DNA of 64,000 nt, taken from contig NC_079501.1 in assembly GCF_030052815.1 (NCBI RefSeq), positions 98,100,190 to 98,164,189 of the forward strand. The letters run 5' to 3'. Position 1 is the first letter of the stretch, and the number at the start of each line of letters is the position of its first letter. The notes under the pieces were generated by a model. The model was not told the DNA's origin. It did no database searches and saw only the letters and a program-made list of their open reading frames with translations. The stretch comes from Hevea brasiliensis (lineage: Eukaryota; Streptophyta; Magnoliopsida; Malpighiales; Euphorbiaceae). Below, piece after piece: positions 24,270 through 34,511 of this stretch. A program made the translations under genes and the position numbers.

Positions 24270-24901
24270 GGAACGGGTGCTGCTAATGAAGGGTCAAGAT
24301 CTCCTTTTGGGGAGACGGAAGGTTTGGATTTAAAAGGACATAATACGATGTTTGAAAATTAAAGGGAATCAAAATGGACGGCTGGGATCCTACCCAGAAT
24401 ATCCGTCCTTTCTCTTCCCAATCCAACGGCTTAGGATCCTTCCTTACAAGATGGATCTGAGGGCTACGAATAAAAGGCGCCGGACCTGTCGTTTGTTTTT
24501 GATCCAAGGGCTCCGAGTTCATCCTTGCAAGTATAATCAACGGTGGGGATTGTGATGTACAGGACTGTCATAACTATTTTTGGCGTCTGTCAGCAATGTG
24601 GGCGATTCTGCAAATGAGGCGTGCGGTGAAGATTTGATCACGCCTGCAACACTTTAACTACCTCTGCTCTGATTGTGTGGAGAGTTATTGGAAGTTATCT
24701 TATCCTCTTCGTGCATTCCGATCTCTTATTTCTTCCGATCTATAATGACTCTTTTCCGATCTCTTCTACCGGGCCCTTCTCCCGATCTTTCCCATTCTAG
24801 AACCTTCCCCTCTATTCGAGTTGCCTCAGTCAATGCATTTAATTCTTCGGTTACCGATGCATCCGCTTCGGTTTCCGCAAGTAATAAATGCTCAGACTCT
24901 C

Positions 24902-24910
24902 TATATATAT
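24902..24910 (+). promoter_or_regulatory. TATA box of first plus-strand unit in left LTR
   Basis: TATATATAT is followed by a CT-rich leader (about 24930-24980) typical of plant 5' UTRs, then an open frame. The same signal is at 43017-43025 in the right LTR. Confidence 0.5.
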
Positions 24911-24998
24911 GCCTTAGCGAGGAATTTCTCCCACATTCCATTTCTCCTCTTCCCATTTTTCACTTCTCCTGTCCAAGTTTCTCCGGTAATAATTCCGG

Positions 24999-25377
24999 CT
25001 ATGGTGACCGCTTTTGATCTTTTTCCGATTGTTCTCTTTGTTCCTTGACTGAAAATTTATGATCCCGGTGATCGGAGAATCATGAGAACAACATCTGATG
25101 ACAGTGAGAGAACCGGACAAATTTACCAATCCAGATCAAAAATATCGATCGTGCCGATCTCGAATCGATCTACCGATATAATCGGTGAACTGATTTCGGG
25201 TGAGAGAACTGCTAATTTCCCTCTAAATATAGGTAACCGCCTTTTAAAGTTCATTTGGCTCCTCACCACATCAGGCATCCCGACTGCGGCTTGGTTCTGA
25301 TCGATGACATCGACGATGACTCCTCTCATCATCATGAGAGTCATAGTCACTCCATCTGAGTTGCACATCTATCCGAT
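24999..25377 (+). pseudogene. Unrecognised LTR-internal ORF, broken copy
   Basis: This is the counterpart of the 171-residue open frame at 42972-43487. In this copy it is cut by a stop after FPIVLFVP and another after PTAAWF. The function is unknown. The reverse strand is also open here (25123-25368), so coding direction is uncertain. A 3'-end-like AAATGAAATGAAATTTT lies at about 25575. Opposite-strand reading of the LTR from the TATA box at 24902 is inferred. Confidence 0.3.
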
Positions 25378-25851
25378 GCCTATGGCTGGCTTTCTGATCA
25401 AACACATCTTTTGATTCAGCCACAAGACTAGGCTTTGACATAGGTCCCTACTAGGTAGGATGTAATGCCGATCTTTAGAGATCGCCCAAATGATGTAATC
25501 TGTTCTTTAAAGGTTCTTAATGATGTAATCCGATCTCTTGAGACCGCCTAAATGATTTAATTTGACCTTTTGGAAATGAAATGAAATTTTATTTGACAGT
25601 TGTCATTTAATTATTGCATTGGTTATTTTTCGATCTCTGATGTGCATATCCGATCTAGTTCCTAATTAAATCACCCTTAGCCGATCTGTAACTCTGAACA
25701 TCAGCCTTAATCCGACGATCTTAACCAGCCGATTTCCTTTTATTTTATTTATGGTGTTTCTGGAATCTTCCTGCGACGTGTTAGGGAAGCGGGTGGATTC
25801 CGTAACCGATGCGTCGCTTGGGACACTGTGAGCATTGAATGCTCAGATGGG

Positions 25852-25860
25852 TATAAATAG
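25852..25860 (+). promoter_or_regulatory. TATA box of LTR-internal transposon-like gene, left LTR
   Basis: TATAAATAG lies 155 bases before the ATG at 26015, in a GC-richer setting. The matching copy in the right LTR is 43968-43976. Confidence 0.65.
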
Positions 25861-26014
25861 GGGAAGGGTCAGTCAGTTGCTCCCTTATGTCATTTTCAGC
25901 ACTTTGTGAGCGATTCCAAAATTCTCTCATTTCTTCAAGTTTTTCCAACGCTGATCACATTCCGGTAAGGGTTTTGATCTTTCTCTTAGTCAAACTTCTT
26001 TCATTTCTTTGAAA

Positions 26015-27872
26015 ATGAGCGGCGCCGAGGGTCAGAGAGCGGCGAACCCTCCTTCCGTTCATGTCTCGTGGTCATCGGATGAAGTCGAGGTGATTAGGTC
26101 GAGTGGGCTCCCTGAGCCTCCTACGACCTCTGTTTCAGCCCGTGGTCAAGCGGCACAATCAAGACGAACACATTCCTCTGGGAGAGAAAATCTTCCCGTG
26201 GATCAGTTGTCGTCGATCCTCCAAGAAACCAATCTGCAGTCGTTCAGTCAAGAGTACAACCTTTGGACCGACTCATATGAGCTTATCAGATGCCATGGCG
26301 ATCTCCGAGCCGATCACTTCTTTGAAGAAAATGATGCGATCATGATATATGAAGAGCAATTAAAAGCCGAGCTCTGGTTTCTTCTTGACAACTTCTTCAA
26401 GGACATTCTGAAGTTCCACCACGTATGTATAGCCCAAGTACATTCGACCTCATGGCGAATTCTGGTGGCTTTCAGAGGCTTATGCCGAGCCAAGAAGCTC
26501 GAGCCTATAGCAAAGGTTTTTGCTGAGCTGCATAGACTTACTCGTCGAAAGGACGATGAGCATTGGTTCTTCCAAGCCAAATCGCACTGTGGGTTTTTTA
26601 CCGATCTCTCCTCTTCACAAAAAAATTAGAAGAATCGCTTCTTTATATTGAGGAGCAAGATTCCGAATGGTTTTGAGAGTTTCCCACGTAGCTGGCAGCA
26701 TCTGGGCCCATCAATTCCCAAGAAGATCGCCCTGAGCAGGGATGTGGGTGCTATGGTAATGGAATTAAAGGATCAGGCGGCCACTTAAAAGTATTAGTGC
26801 CTATACGCTGTTATGGCTGAACTGAAATGGTGGCTGATGCGGATGATTGCTAATGAAAACTATGAACTGCAACTCTCTGGCCTCGGACCCGGGACCGGTA
26901 TAACCTAAATCTTTAGTCTCCCGGTTTAGGTAATCTCACTAACTGTTTTTCTATGCAGAAATGGCTGGAGGCGAAGGCGCAAAGGAGAGCCACAAGCGGA
27001 AAAGAGAAGTCTCCTGAAAGGTACGAGAAATGAAGATCGCTGCGGCATCACAGACGCCAAGGCGGGATTCGGGAGACTCGTCCCGACCTTCGAGGCAACC
27101 AATCTCAGAATTAAAAGTAGCTCCTTCTCTCCCTTGACAAGAAGAGCCACCACCTCCACCTGTTCCTTCTAGTGCGGAAGGTGGGCCTTCCCAACTTACT
27201 GTGAGGACCCTGTCTCGAGGTGCCCAGGTCCTTATTCATTCCTTAGAGAAGAACCGATCAGTTTGGGAGAATCCGGGCTTGGCCAAGGTTCTGGGAGCTT
27301 CCATTTGCCTCCAGGAGGATTGGAACAGGCTGCTCCTGAGTAGCATTGATGATCTCCTGGCCCAGACGATGAGTTTGAGTGTAAAGAGCCTGGTGAACCA
27401 GCATATAATCAGGGAAAAGGCTCTTCTTCTGAGGCAAGAAATTCTAAAAGCAATCCAGGATGCAGCTTCTGCCCAAGCCCAACTTTCATCTGCCCATGGC
27501 TACATTGCTGAAATCGAAGGTCGGATGAAATCCTATGAGGATAAGTTGGCCGATCAGGCTTGTGAACTTGGGGAAGCTCGGGCGCTCCGAACTGCTGACG
27601 TTGCTCGCCTTACCGAAGAGATCAGAGCGAAAGAAGAAGAGGCTGTGATGAGGGAAGCTGGTGCCTATATGAATGCTCACAGCGATCTTCTGGCTGAGCT
27701 TAAGAGGCGTTACCCCGGGGAAGACTTCTCGTGGATGGTGGATCTGGCTCCTCAAGACGAAGAGGAGAGCGAGGAGGAAACCGAGAGAGAGAGAGAGAGA
27801 GAGAGACTGAGTGAAATTTCATTATACCTGGAGAACAGGCTGGGGGTGACCCTCCAGTCGAATGACTTGTAA
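26015..27872 (+). pseudogene. LTR-internal 'putative gypsy type transposon' gene, left copy
   Basis: It is antisense to the retrotransposon and wholly inside U3. Exon 1 (26015-26897) begins MSGAEGQRAA and includes FHHVCIAQVHSTSWRILVAF and HWFFQAKSHCGFFTDLSSSQ, a pattern I associate with Pfam Transposase_28 (putative gypsy type transposon). A 61-nt intron, 26898-26958, joins in phase to MAGGEGAKE. The second exon has a Pro-rich linker and a coiled coil (IAEIEGRMKSYEDKLADQA, ADVARLTEEIRAKEEEAV) ending at 27872. Breaks seen here: a stop after SSSQKN (about 26630), stops in the QAAT-KY-CLY segment (about 26790), and others in exon 2; a GA run at 27785-27805 shifts the C-terminal frame relative to the right copy. 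Function is unknown; sister elements carry similar extra ORFs. Confidence 0.75.
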
Positions 27873-28382
27873 CCTTTATTTTGATATGAAATGAAATCCC
27901 TTTTGTTCAATTCCTTGATGAGATCGGAAAGTATCCAAATTGTATGAGTACTTGATTGTTCGAACGTATTAGGACATCAAACTTAACAGCGATTATTAAT
28001 CTAGGTATAAGAGGTCGGAAGAATATTGTAACCAAGAGATCGGCCTAAGCCGAGACCAAACATCGGATAGAACTTGAGATCATTAAAATTGGAAACTTGA
28101 TTTGAACACTTAAGATCGAAAACACCATTAAGTCGGACTGAAACATTAACTTTATTAAACGATTTTCCACAATATTTATAAAGGAGAGATCGGAAATGAG
28201 ATTGGATGGCATGGGGACCTGATATTGGTGTGATCTTCTTTGTTGAGAGATCGGAAAGCATTTGACTAGATGCGGGATCGGTTTATTTCCTAATCAAGGT
28301 ACTTGTAACCGAAGAATGTCAGTTGGGGGTCAATTTTCAAAGTTCATTGACTTCGGTGATCGGGCAAAATATGGTGTCGACA

Positions 28383-28396
28383 GCTGCCCCCTCTTT
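28383..28396 (-). other. Polypurine tract of the Ogre-like element
   Basis: On the minus strand AAAGAGGGGGCAGC directly precedes the TGTCGACACC start of the 3' LTR. This is the expected plus-strand primer site and confirms the minus orientation. Confidence 0.85.
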
Positions 28397-28559
28397 ACAT
28401 AATTTCTATTGAAGGGATTAAAATTTTCCCGTATAGGAATTATGTAAAGATTCAGACCCATATTTTGGGTGATTGGGTATCAAAAATTAAAATGTTGAGA
28501 CTCTAAATTTGACTTGGAAGTTAAAGTTAGGAATTAAAATCAACTTAGATCAAGGAACC

Positions 28560-29050
28560 AGAGGTTGATACAGGAATTTAAATGCGAAAATTAAAATCAA
28601 CTCGGAAATTTAAATGCACGAAAACTAAAATCAACTTGGATCAAGGAACCAGAGGTTGATGACAGAGATTTAAAATGCGAAAATTAAAATCAACTTGGAT
28701 CAAGAAACCAGAGGTTGATTACAAGAATTTGAAATGCGAAAATTAAAATTAACTTGGATTAAGGAACTAGAGGTTGATGACAGGAATTTAAAATGCGAAA
28801 ATTAAAATCAACTTGGATCAAGGAACAAGAGGTTGATGACAAGAAATTTAAAATGCGAAAATTAAAATCAACTTGGATCAAGGAACCAGAGGTTGATGAC
28901 AGGAATTTGAAATGCGAAAATTAAAATCAACTTGGATCAAGGAACCAGAGGTTGATGACAGGAATTTAAATTGCGAAAATTAAAATCAACTTGGATCAAG
29001 GAACCAGAGGTTGATGACAGGAAATTTAAATGCTGAAAATTAAAATACTT
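28560..29050. repeat. 59-60-bp tandem array in element 3' UTR
   Basis: TTAAAATCAACTTGGATCAA and near-identical words recur with 59-60-bp spacing (about 28684, 28743, 28802, 28862, 28921, 28980 and 29040, plus decayed units before). Each unit also holds GAACCAGAGGTTGATGACAG. It sits between integrase and the 3' LTR. Confidence 0.92.
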
Positions 29051-29219
29051 ACAAAGTAAGCCTAACCTGACATGAGAAGTTCTTCCGCGACGAAGTGTAC
29101 TTAACAGGATCCCGAAGATAAATGATTAATGGAGGACAAGTCTCAAGACTTGACCTACGACTTCCCCTTTTTATTCACTTCCTTGGATCACTTTCCTGTT
29201 CTCGATTTTCTTCTTATTT

Positions 29220-29900
29220 TGCAGAAAGTGCCCCTGCAGATTTTCACTTTCCCTCTGCGTATTTGACTAGAAGCGCCCTTGCGGGTTTTCACCCTTAGTT
29301 TTTTTTTTTTTTTTGCTATCGATCAGTCCCTGCAAATCTCTTAGCAAAGTACATGAGGTTATCAATATCCAAATCCTAATCTTATGACAAAATTTTAATA
29401 GATTAATAGCGTGCAAAAGACAGCATTAGAGTGTGAGTATACGAGAAAGATAAATCTGAGTGTAAGCAAAACAATAAATTAAAATGCAAATGTGTGAAGA
29501 AGATAGATTAAAGTAAAAGGATGACTTTATTATAGCTTGAGAGAAAAAGGTACAGTTTCAAAGAAAAAAAGGTACAAGAATGGATCTCACAGATTTCTTG
29601 TAATCGACTTTGAAGTCCCTTAACTGCCATTATTTTAAGTACTCTATTGACGAACATTCATACCATGTCGATTTATTTCCTTCCCTGGTCCAGTATCCCT
29701 TCCTATTTCTCCATTTTGGTTCTAAAGGCGCCCTTTCGGGTTTTCACCCCTAGTTTTTTTATTGCTTTTTCAGGGTGCCTTTTCGAGTTTTCACCCTTCA
29801 CTCATTTTACAGAAAGCGCCCTTCCGGGTTTTCGCCTTCTTTTGCATATTTTGCTAGGAGCGCCCTTTCGAGTTTTCACCCCTACCCCCTCTTTTTTTAT
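29220..29900. repeat. Dispersed GCGCCCTTTCGGGTTTTCAC motif cluster
   Basis: At least five degenerate copies of a GCGCCCTTxCGGGTTTTCACCC unit occur at irregular spacing (about 29228, 29269, 29730, 29775, 29816 and 29863) just downstream of integrase in the element 3' UTR. The function is unknown. Confidence 0.75.
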
Positions 29901-29912
29901 TTTTTTTTATTT

Positions 29913-31100
29913 TTAGGTACAATACCTTTTGACAGTGTCGGCATTCATGGGTCTTGGAAATTCTTCTCTGTCCATATGGGTCAAGATCAAGGCCCCACCA
30001 GAAAATGCCTTTTTAATCACGTAAGGTCCTTCATAAGTTGGCGACCATTTACCCCGGGCATCGTTTTGATTCGGGAGCACCTTTTTCAGGACCAGATCTC
30101 TTGGTTGAAATTCACGCAGGCGAATGCCTTTGTTAAATGCCCTAGTCATTCTCCTCTGGTATAGTTGCCCATGACATGCTGCTGCTAGCCTTTTCTCATC
30201 CAGTAAATTCAATTGGTCCAACCTTGATTGGATCCACTCTGACTCATCAATTCCTGATTCTTTTAGAATCCTCAGGGAAGGAATTTCTACTTCAATAGGC
30301 AAAACAACTTTCATTCCATAAACCAGCGAGTATGGAGTTGCCCCAGTTGATGTCCTTACGGAAGTCCGGTATGCGTGAAGGGCGTAGGGAAGCATATCAT
30401 GCCAATCTCTATAGGTAATGGTCATTTTTCGGATGATCCTCTTGAGATTTTTGTTAGCGGCTTCCACCTCTCCATTCATCTGGGGACGGTATGGTGAAGA
30501 ATTGAGATGTCGGATCTTGTATTAGTCACATAAACTTTGGACCTTCGAACCGTTCAAATTCTTGGCGTTGTCAGTGATGATTTCACTGGAGAGGCCGTGT
30601 CGGCAGATGATATTATTTCGGAGGAATTTGAGGAATGTGTTCTGCGTGATGTGGGCATATGACGTCGCTTCGACCCATTTAGAAAAATAGTCAATAGCTA
30701 CCAGGACAAACCTATGCCCATTGGATGCCTTGGGGTTAATGAGACCAATCACGTCGATTCCCTACATTGCAAAAGGCCATGGCGAGATGAGGTTGAACAA
30801 TTGGTGAGGCGGAACATTTATCGGATCCGCATAGATTTGACATTTATGACATTTCCGAAAGTACTCGATGCAATCTTTCTCCATAGGTGTCCAGAAGTAT
30901 CCTCGTCTCATGATTTGCTTGGCCATCATATGTTCATTAGCATGGGTTGCACAATTCCCCTCATGAGTCTCAAAAAGGATCTTCTTTGCTTCTTTTGCAT
31001 CCACGCATCTCAACAGTTCGCCATTGGAGCTCTTTTTGTACAGAATTTCACCACTGGAGAAGTATCCCAAAGCTAGTCTCCTGATCATTCTCTTTTCGTT
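29913..31100 (-). pseudogene. Integrase, Ogre-like element
   Basis: Inserts element DNA into the genome. The zinc-binding region shows HEGNCATHANEHM and CHKCQ. The core has GIDVIG, DYFSKWVEA, TDNAKNLNG and a glutamate in PQMNGEVEAANK. The C-terminal part (FQPRDLVLKKVLP, GKWSPTYEGPYVI) is typical of gypsy integrases. Two in-frame stops interrupt it, one after SPWPFAM at about 30762 (probably a Trp codon lost) and one after QSLCD at about 30522. Most residues are otherwise preserved, so the decay is recent. Confidence 0.9.
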
Positions 31101-32065
31101 TCTGCTTGCCCCTGGAGGGTATTCCCTGGTTTTGACATAGACCTGGATATCATGGTACCAGGGTTTGCCATCAATTTCTTTCTCGGCCATGAAACAGTAA
31201 GCTGGCTCACCCCTTGCTTTGATCTGCAATACTTGAGTCGTCTGCCCCTCTTCTATTTGAGCCATGACAGCCAGGGTGGCTAAAGCATCTGCGAATTGAT
31301 TCTTGTCCCGACTGAGGTGAGTGAAAGAAATCTCTTCAAATTTTTTGATCAATTCCATCAGGTACTTCTGATATGGGATCAACTTCGGGTCCTTGGTTTG
31401 CCATTCTCCTTTGACTTGATAAATGATCAAGGCCAAATCTCCATATACCTCCAACTTCCTGACTTTCATTTCGATGGCAGCCTGTCAACCCATCACACAG
31501 GCTTCGTATTCTGCGACGTTGTTGGTGCAGTCAAATCTTAACTTGATAGCTATTGGGAAGTGTTTTCCGTTAGGGATACCAGCACCGTTCCAATCCCACT
31601 ACCAGACAAATTGACAGCTCCGTCAAAATACATTTCCCATACATCTGCTGGTTCTTTTTCCTCACCGTTGACTTCGTTAACATGCTCATTAGGGAACTCG
31701 AAATCCAGGGCTTCATAATCTTGGATAGGGTTTTCTGCTAGGAGATCAGCGATTACGTTACCTTTTACTGCTTTCCTGGTCATATAGACAATGTCATATT
31801 GTGAAAGTATGACTTGCCATTTTGCTATCCTACTTGGCAAAAATGAGCTTTCAAATACATACTTGATGGGATCCATCCAGGAGATGAGCCATGTCTTATG
31901 ATTCAACATGTAGTGTTTAAGTCGATTTGCTGTCCAGGCCAATGCGCAACAAGTTTTCTCTAGGAAAGAGTACCTTAACTCGCAATCATTGAATTTCTTG
32001 CTTAGGTAATAAATGGCCCTCTCCTTTCGCCCTGTATCATCATGCTTCCCCAAAACACATCCCAT
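31100..32065 (-). pseudogene. RNase H and second (Tat-type) RNase H domains
   Basis: The first domain (32065 to about 31720) carries AIYYLSKKFNDCELRYS and EKTCCALAWTANRLKHY. The second starts at VWEMYFDGAVNLSGSG (near 31640) and continues, after a frame change near 31470-31560, with KLEVYGDLALIIYQVKGEW and DKNQFADALATLAVMA. Two adjacent RNase H modules are a hallmark of the Tat/Ogre lineage. A frameshift separates the halves of the second domain. Confidence 0.88.
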
Positions 32066-32146
32066 TGAATTCTGTTAGACTGCCATGTATAGAATCAACG
32101 GCCTTCCCGCTACTGGAGGGACCAATATCGGCGGGTTTGACAGGTA

Positions 32147-33127
32147 TCACTTAATTTTCTCGAAAGCCTTTTGACAAACTAAATCCCATTGAGAGGTGTT
32201 GTTCTTTCTGAGTAGTCTAAAGATGGGTTCAGCTTTAGCAGTGAGGTTGGAAATAAATCTTGAAATGTAGTTCAGCTTCCCCAGAAAACTGCGCACCTCC
32301 CTTTCTATTTTTGGGGATGGCATTTCTTGAATGGCTCGAACTTTGTCTGGATCTACTTCTATTCCCTTCTCACTCACTATGAATCCCAACAGCTTTCCAG
32401 ATCTAGCTCCAAACACACATTTGGCTGGTTCAACTTCAGTTGATACTTTATGAGCCTTTCGAATACTTTCCTCAGCACTTGTACATGACTTTCGCCCTCC
32501 TTGGATTTGATAATTATGTTATCCATGTACACCTCCACTTCTTTGTGCATTATATCGTGGAATAACGTGACCATAGCGCGTTGGTAGGTAGCCCCAGCAT
32601 TCTTTAACCCAAATAGCATGACCCAATAACAGAATACCCCCCACTGAGTGATGAAAGCGGTTTTCTCTTTGTCTTCTTCATCCATGGGGATCTGGTTGTA
32701 TCCGGATGCCCCATCAATACACGAACAATCTACCTAATCTTGCAGCATTGTCTACTAGCACGTCTATGTGTGGGAGAGGGAAATCATCCTTCAAGCTTGC
32801 TTTATTGAGATCCCTGTAATCAATACACACCCTGACTCTCCCGTCCTTCTTCATTACAGAGACCACATTAGCTATCCACTGAGGGTACTTGACCACTTCC
32901 AAAAATCCGGCATCATACTGCTTTTTGACTTCATCCCTAACCTTGAGGAGGGTGTCGGGATTCATTCTTCTTAACTTCTGTTTTATCGCAATTATCCCAG
33001 GGATTAGGGGAATTTTGTGCGTCACTATGTGAGGGTCTAAGTCGGTCATATCGTCATAGCTCCATGAAAATACGTCCAGGAATTCTTTGAGCAAACTGAC
33101 CATATCTTCTAATTCTTTACTTCCCAC
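32147..33127 (-). pseudogene. Reverse transcriptase, Ogre-like element
   Basis: Motifs in order: KKDGRVRVCIDYRDLNKAS, KDDFPLPHIDVLVDN, then in another frame FCYWVMLFGLKNAGATYQRA and VYMDNIIIKS, then FLGKLNYISRFISNLT in the connection region. The active-site motif reads YMDN where family members have Y-x-D-D, so the second catalytic Asp is missing. At least two frameshifts (near 32700 and 32400) break the frame. Copies DNA from the element RNA in active relatives; dead here. Confidence 0.92.
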
Positions 33128-33408
33128 AACTTTAGTTTCCTCTTTATTTCTTCTGTGCCTAGATTTATGGTGTGCGTTTCGTCCCCACAGGGCACTAGGG
33201 AAGATTCGTCTCTTTCACCCCTTTCTTCTATAAGTTCCTCTTCAGAAGCACTTGAAGTAATGGCAGTTATGGGAATTTCAAAATTAACAAGAGGAATTTC
33301 TGAGTCTATTGAATTATTAGGCGTTAATTGATGAATGGTCCTGAAGAAACGAAAGTGGAATATATTATAAGAATGGATTTCAAAAAAGGAAATGAGAATA
33401 GGATGCAA
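33109..33408 (-). pseudogene. Linker upstream of RT, possible post-intron exon
   Basis: It contains INLGTEEIKRKLKLWEVKN, which in related Tat elements leads straight into RT, here followed by a frameshift. A good splice acceptor (TTTCGTTTCTTCAG then GACCATTC) lies near 33341-33346, and Ogre elements are known to splice between protease and RT. A GGGTAAAG donor candidate lies near 33655. Confidence 0.5.
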
Positions 33409-33744
33409 AATGCGCTATTAATTCATTAATATTTGAATTATAAGAAAATGGTCCATTTACAGCATTGCACTTGTCACCATGGACAAAATGATCAAGTGAA
33501 GATAACAAAATGTACTTTACTCGAGATTAAGCACAGGAAGGTCCTCTGCTTCCCAATTATCCAGTTCTTGCCCCTCATCAATTGGTGAGATCAGGGCTTC
33601 ATATAGGGAGTCCAGTTGTATGACATTAATAGATGGTTATTCGGGTGATTCTTTACCCTTCTCGGGATTCTCGAGGATTGGTTTGGTGAAGACATCTGTG
33701 ATTTTGGAGACAACCTTCATTTTCCCGACTCTCTGGTCAAATCT

Positions 33745-33963
33745 CTAATCCCGAAGGATGTTCCTCCTCCAAAATCGCCCATCCATAAGAGCATCTTCCT
33801 CAAATCCCAGGCCGAAACGGCCAATCTTCTGGATAGCCTGTATGGGTTCAACAATCCCCTGTAATGTGGCGCTTAACCCCTTGCCTATCTCATATCCGCT
33901 CTTAAGCATCACCTTTGCAACCATAGTTGTAGCCCCTTCATCCCTCAGGATAGTTTCTTGCAA
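33745..33963 (-). pseudogene. G-patch-like segment between protease and RT
   Basis: MVAKVMLKSGYEIGKGLSAT, followed by LQGI and later GRFGLGFEED, matches the Gly-rich G-patch pattern found at this position in Tat-lineage elements. It is in a different frame from the protease, so a frameshift lies between. Confidence 0.65.
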
Positions 33964-34136
33964 CTCTAGAGCCTGGAAAGGACTTTCAAGGACTTTTCAG
34001 CTGCTTCCACATAAGGGAGTGATTGCGGCTTGGTGACCAGCATGGCTTCCTCGCCCTTCACAGTGATGATTCTGCTGTCCATGATGTATTTAATTTTCTA
34101 ATGCAAGGTCGAAGGTACGGCATTTGCTGAATGGAT

Positions 34137-34499
34137 CTAAGGTCTCCCTAGCAGCATGGTGTATGTAGGTTCAATGTCCATCACTTGGAATGTGACGTTG
34201 AATGTGCATGCCCTGATTTGAAGCAGCAAGTCAATGTCTCCCAGTACCTCCCTCCTTGTGCCGTCAAAGGCTCTTACCACCATGGCACTTTGATGTATGT
34301 TTGATCGGTTGACAGGTAGCCTTGCCAAGGTGGCATTGGGCAAGACGTTAAGCGCAGATCCATTGTCAATCAGAACCTTGGTGACTATGCACCCCTTGCA
34401 TTTGACTGTCACGTGCAAAGCCTTGGTGTGCTTCAAACCAGTCGGGTCTATCTCCTCTTCCGAGAAAGTGACGAAACTGGATGCCTGAATTTGTCCCAC
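34137..34499 (-). pseudogene. Aspartic protease, Ogre-like element
   Basis: IVTKVLIDNGSALNVLPNAT carries the catalytic motif in the D-N-G-S form usual for this lineage. TYTMLLGRP near the end matches the second strand motif, and a stop follows immediately. Releases gag-pol proteins in active relatives. Confidence 0.85.
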
Positions 34500-34511
34500 T
34501 ATTTTCTCGAA

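Larger units (their letters stand above)
22109..28382 (-). repeat. 3' LTR (left copy) of the Ogre-like element
   Basis: It starts TGTCGCAAGG and ends GTCGACA in plus-strand view. In element orientation, U3 covers about 28382-24270, and a TATA box (reverse complement of TATTTATAG, 24261-24269) precedes R/U5. U3 carries two plus-strand transcription units. GATCGG/CCGATC words recur along its whole length. Confidence 0.92.

Noticed and set aside
25123..25368. 81-residue minus-strand open frame in the LTR, also open in the right copy
   Set aside because: It is the reverse of the plus-strand unit, upstream of the element promoter; nothing favours it beyond being open.
28600..29050. CRISPR-like regularly spaced repeat
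   Set aside because: The units are contiguous tandem repeats without unique spacers, in a plant retrotransposon.
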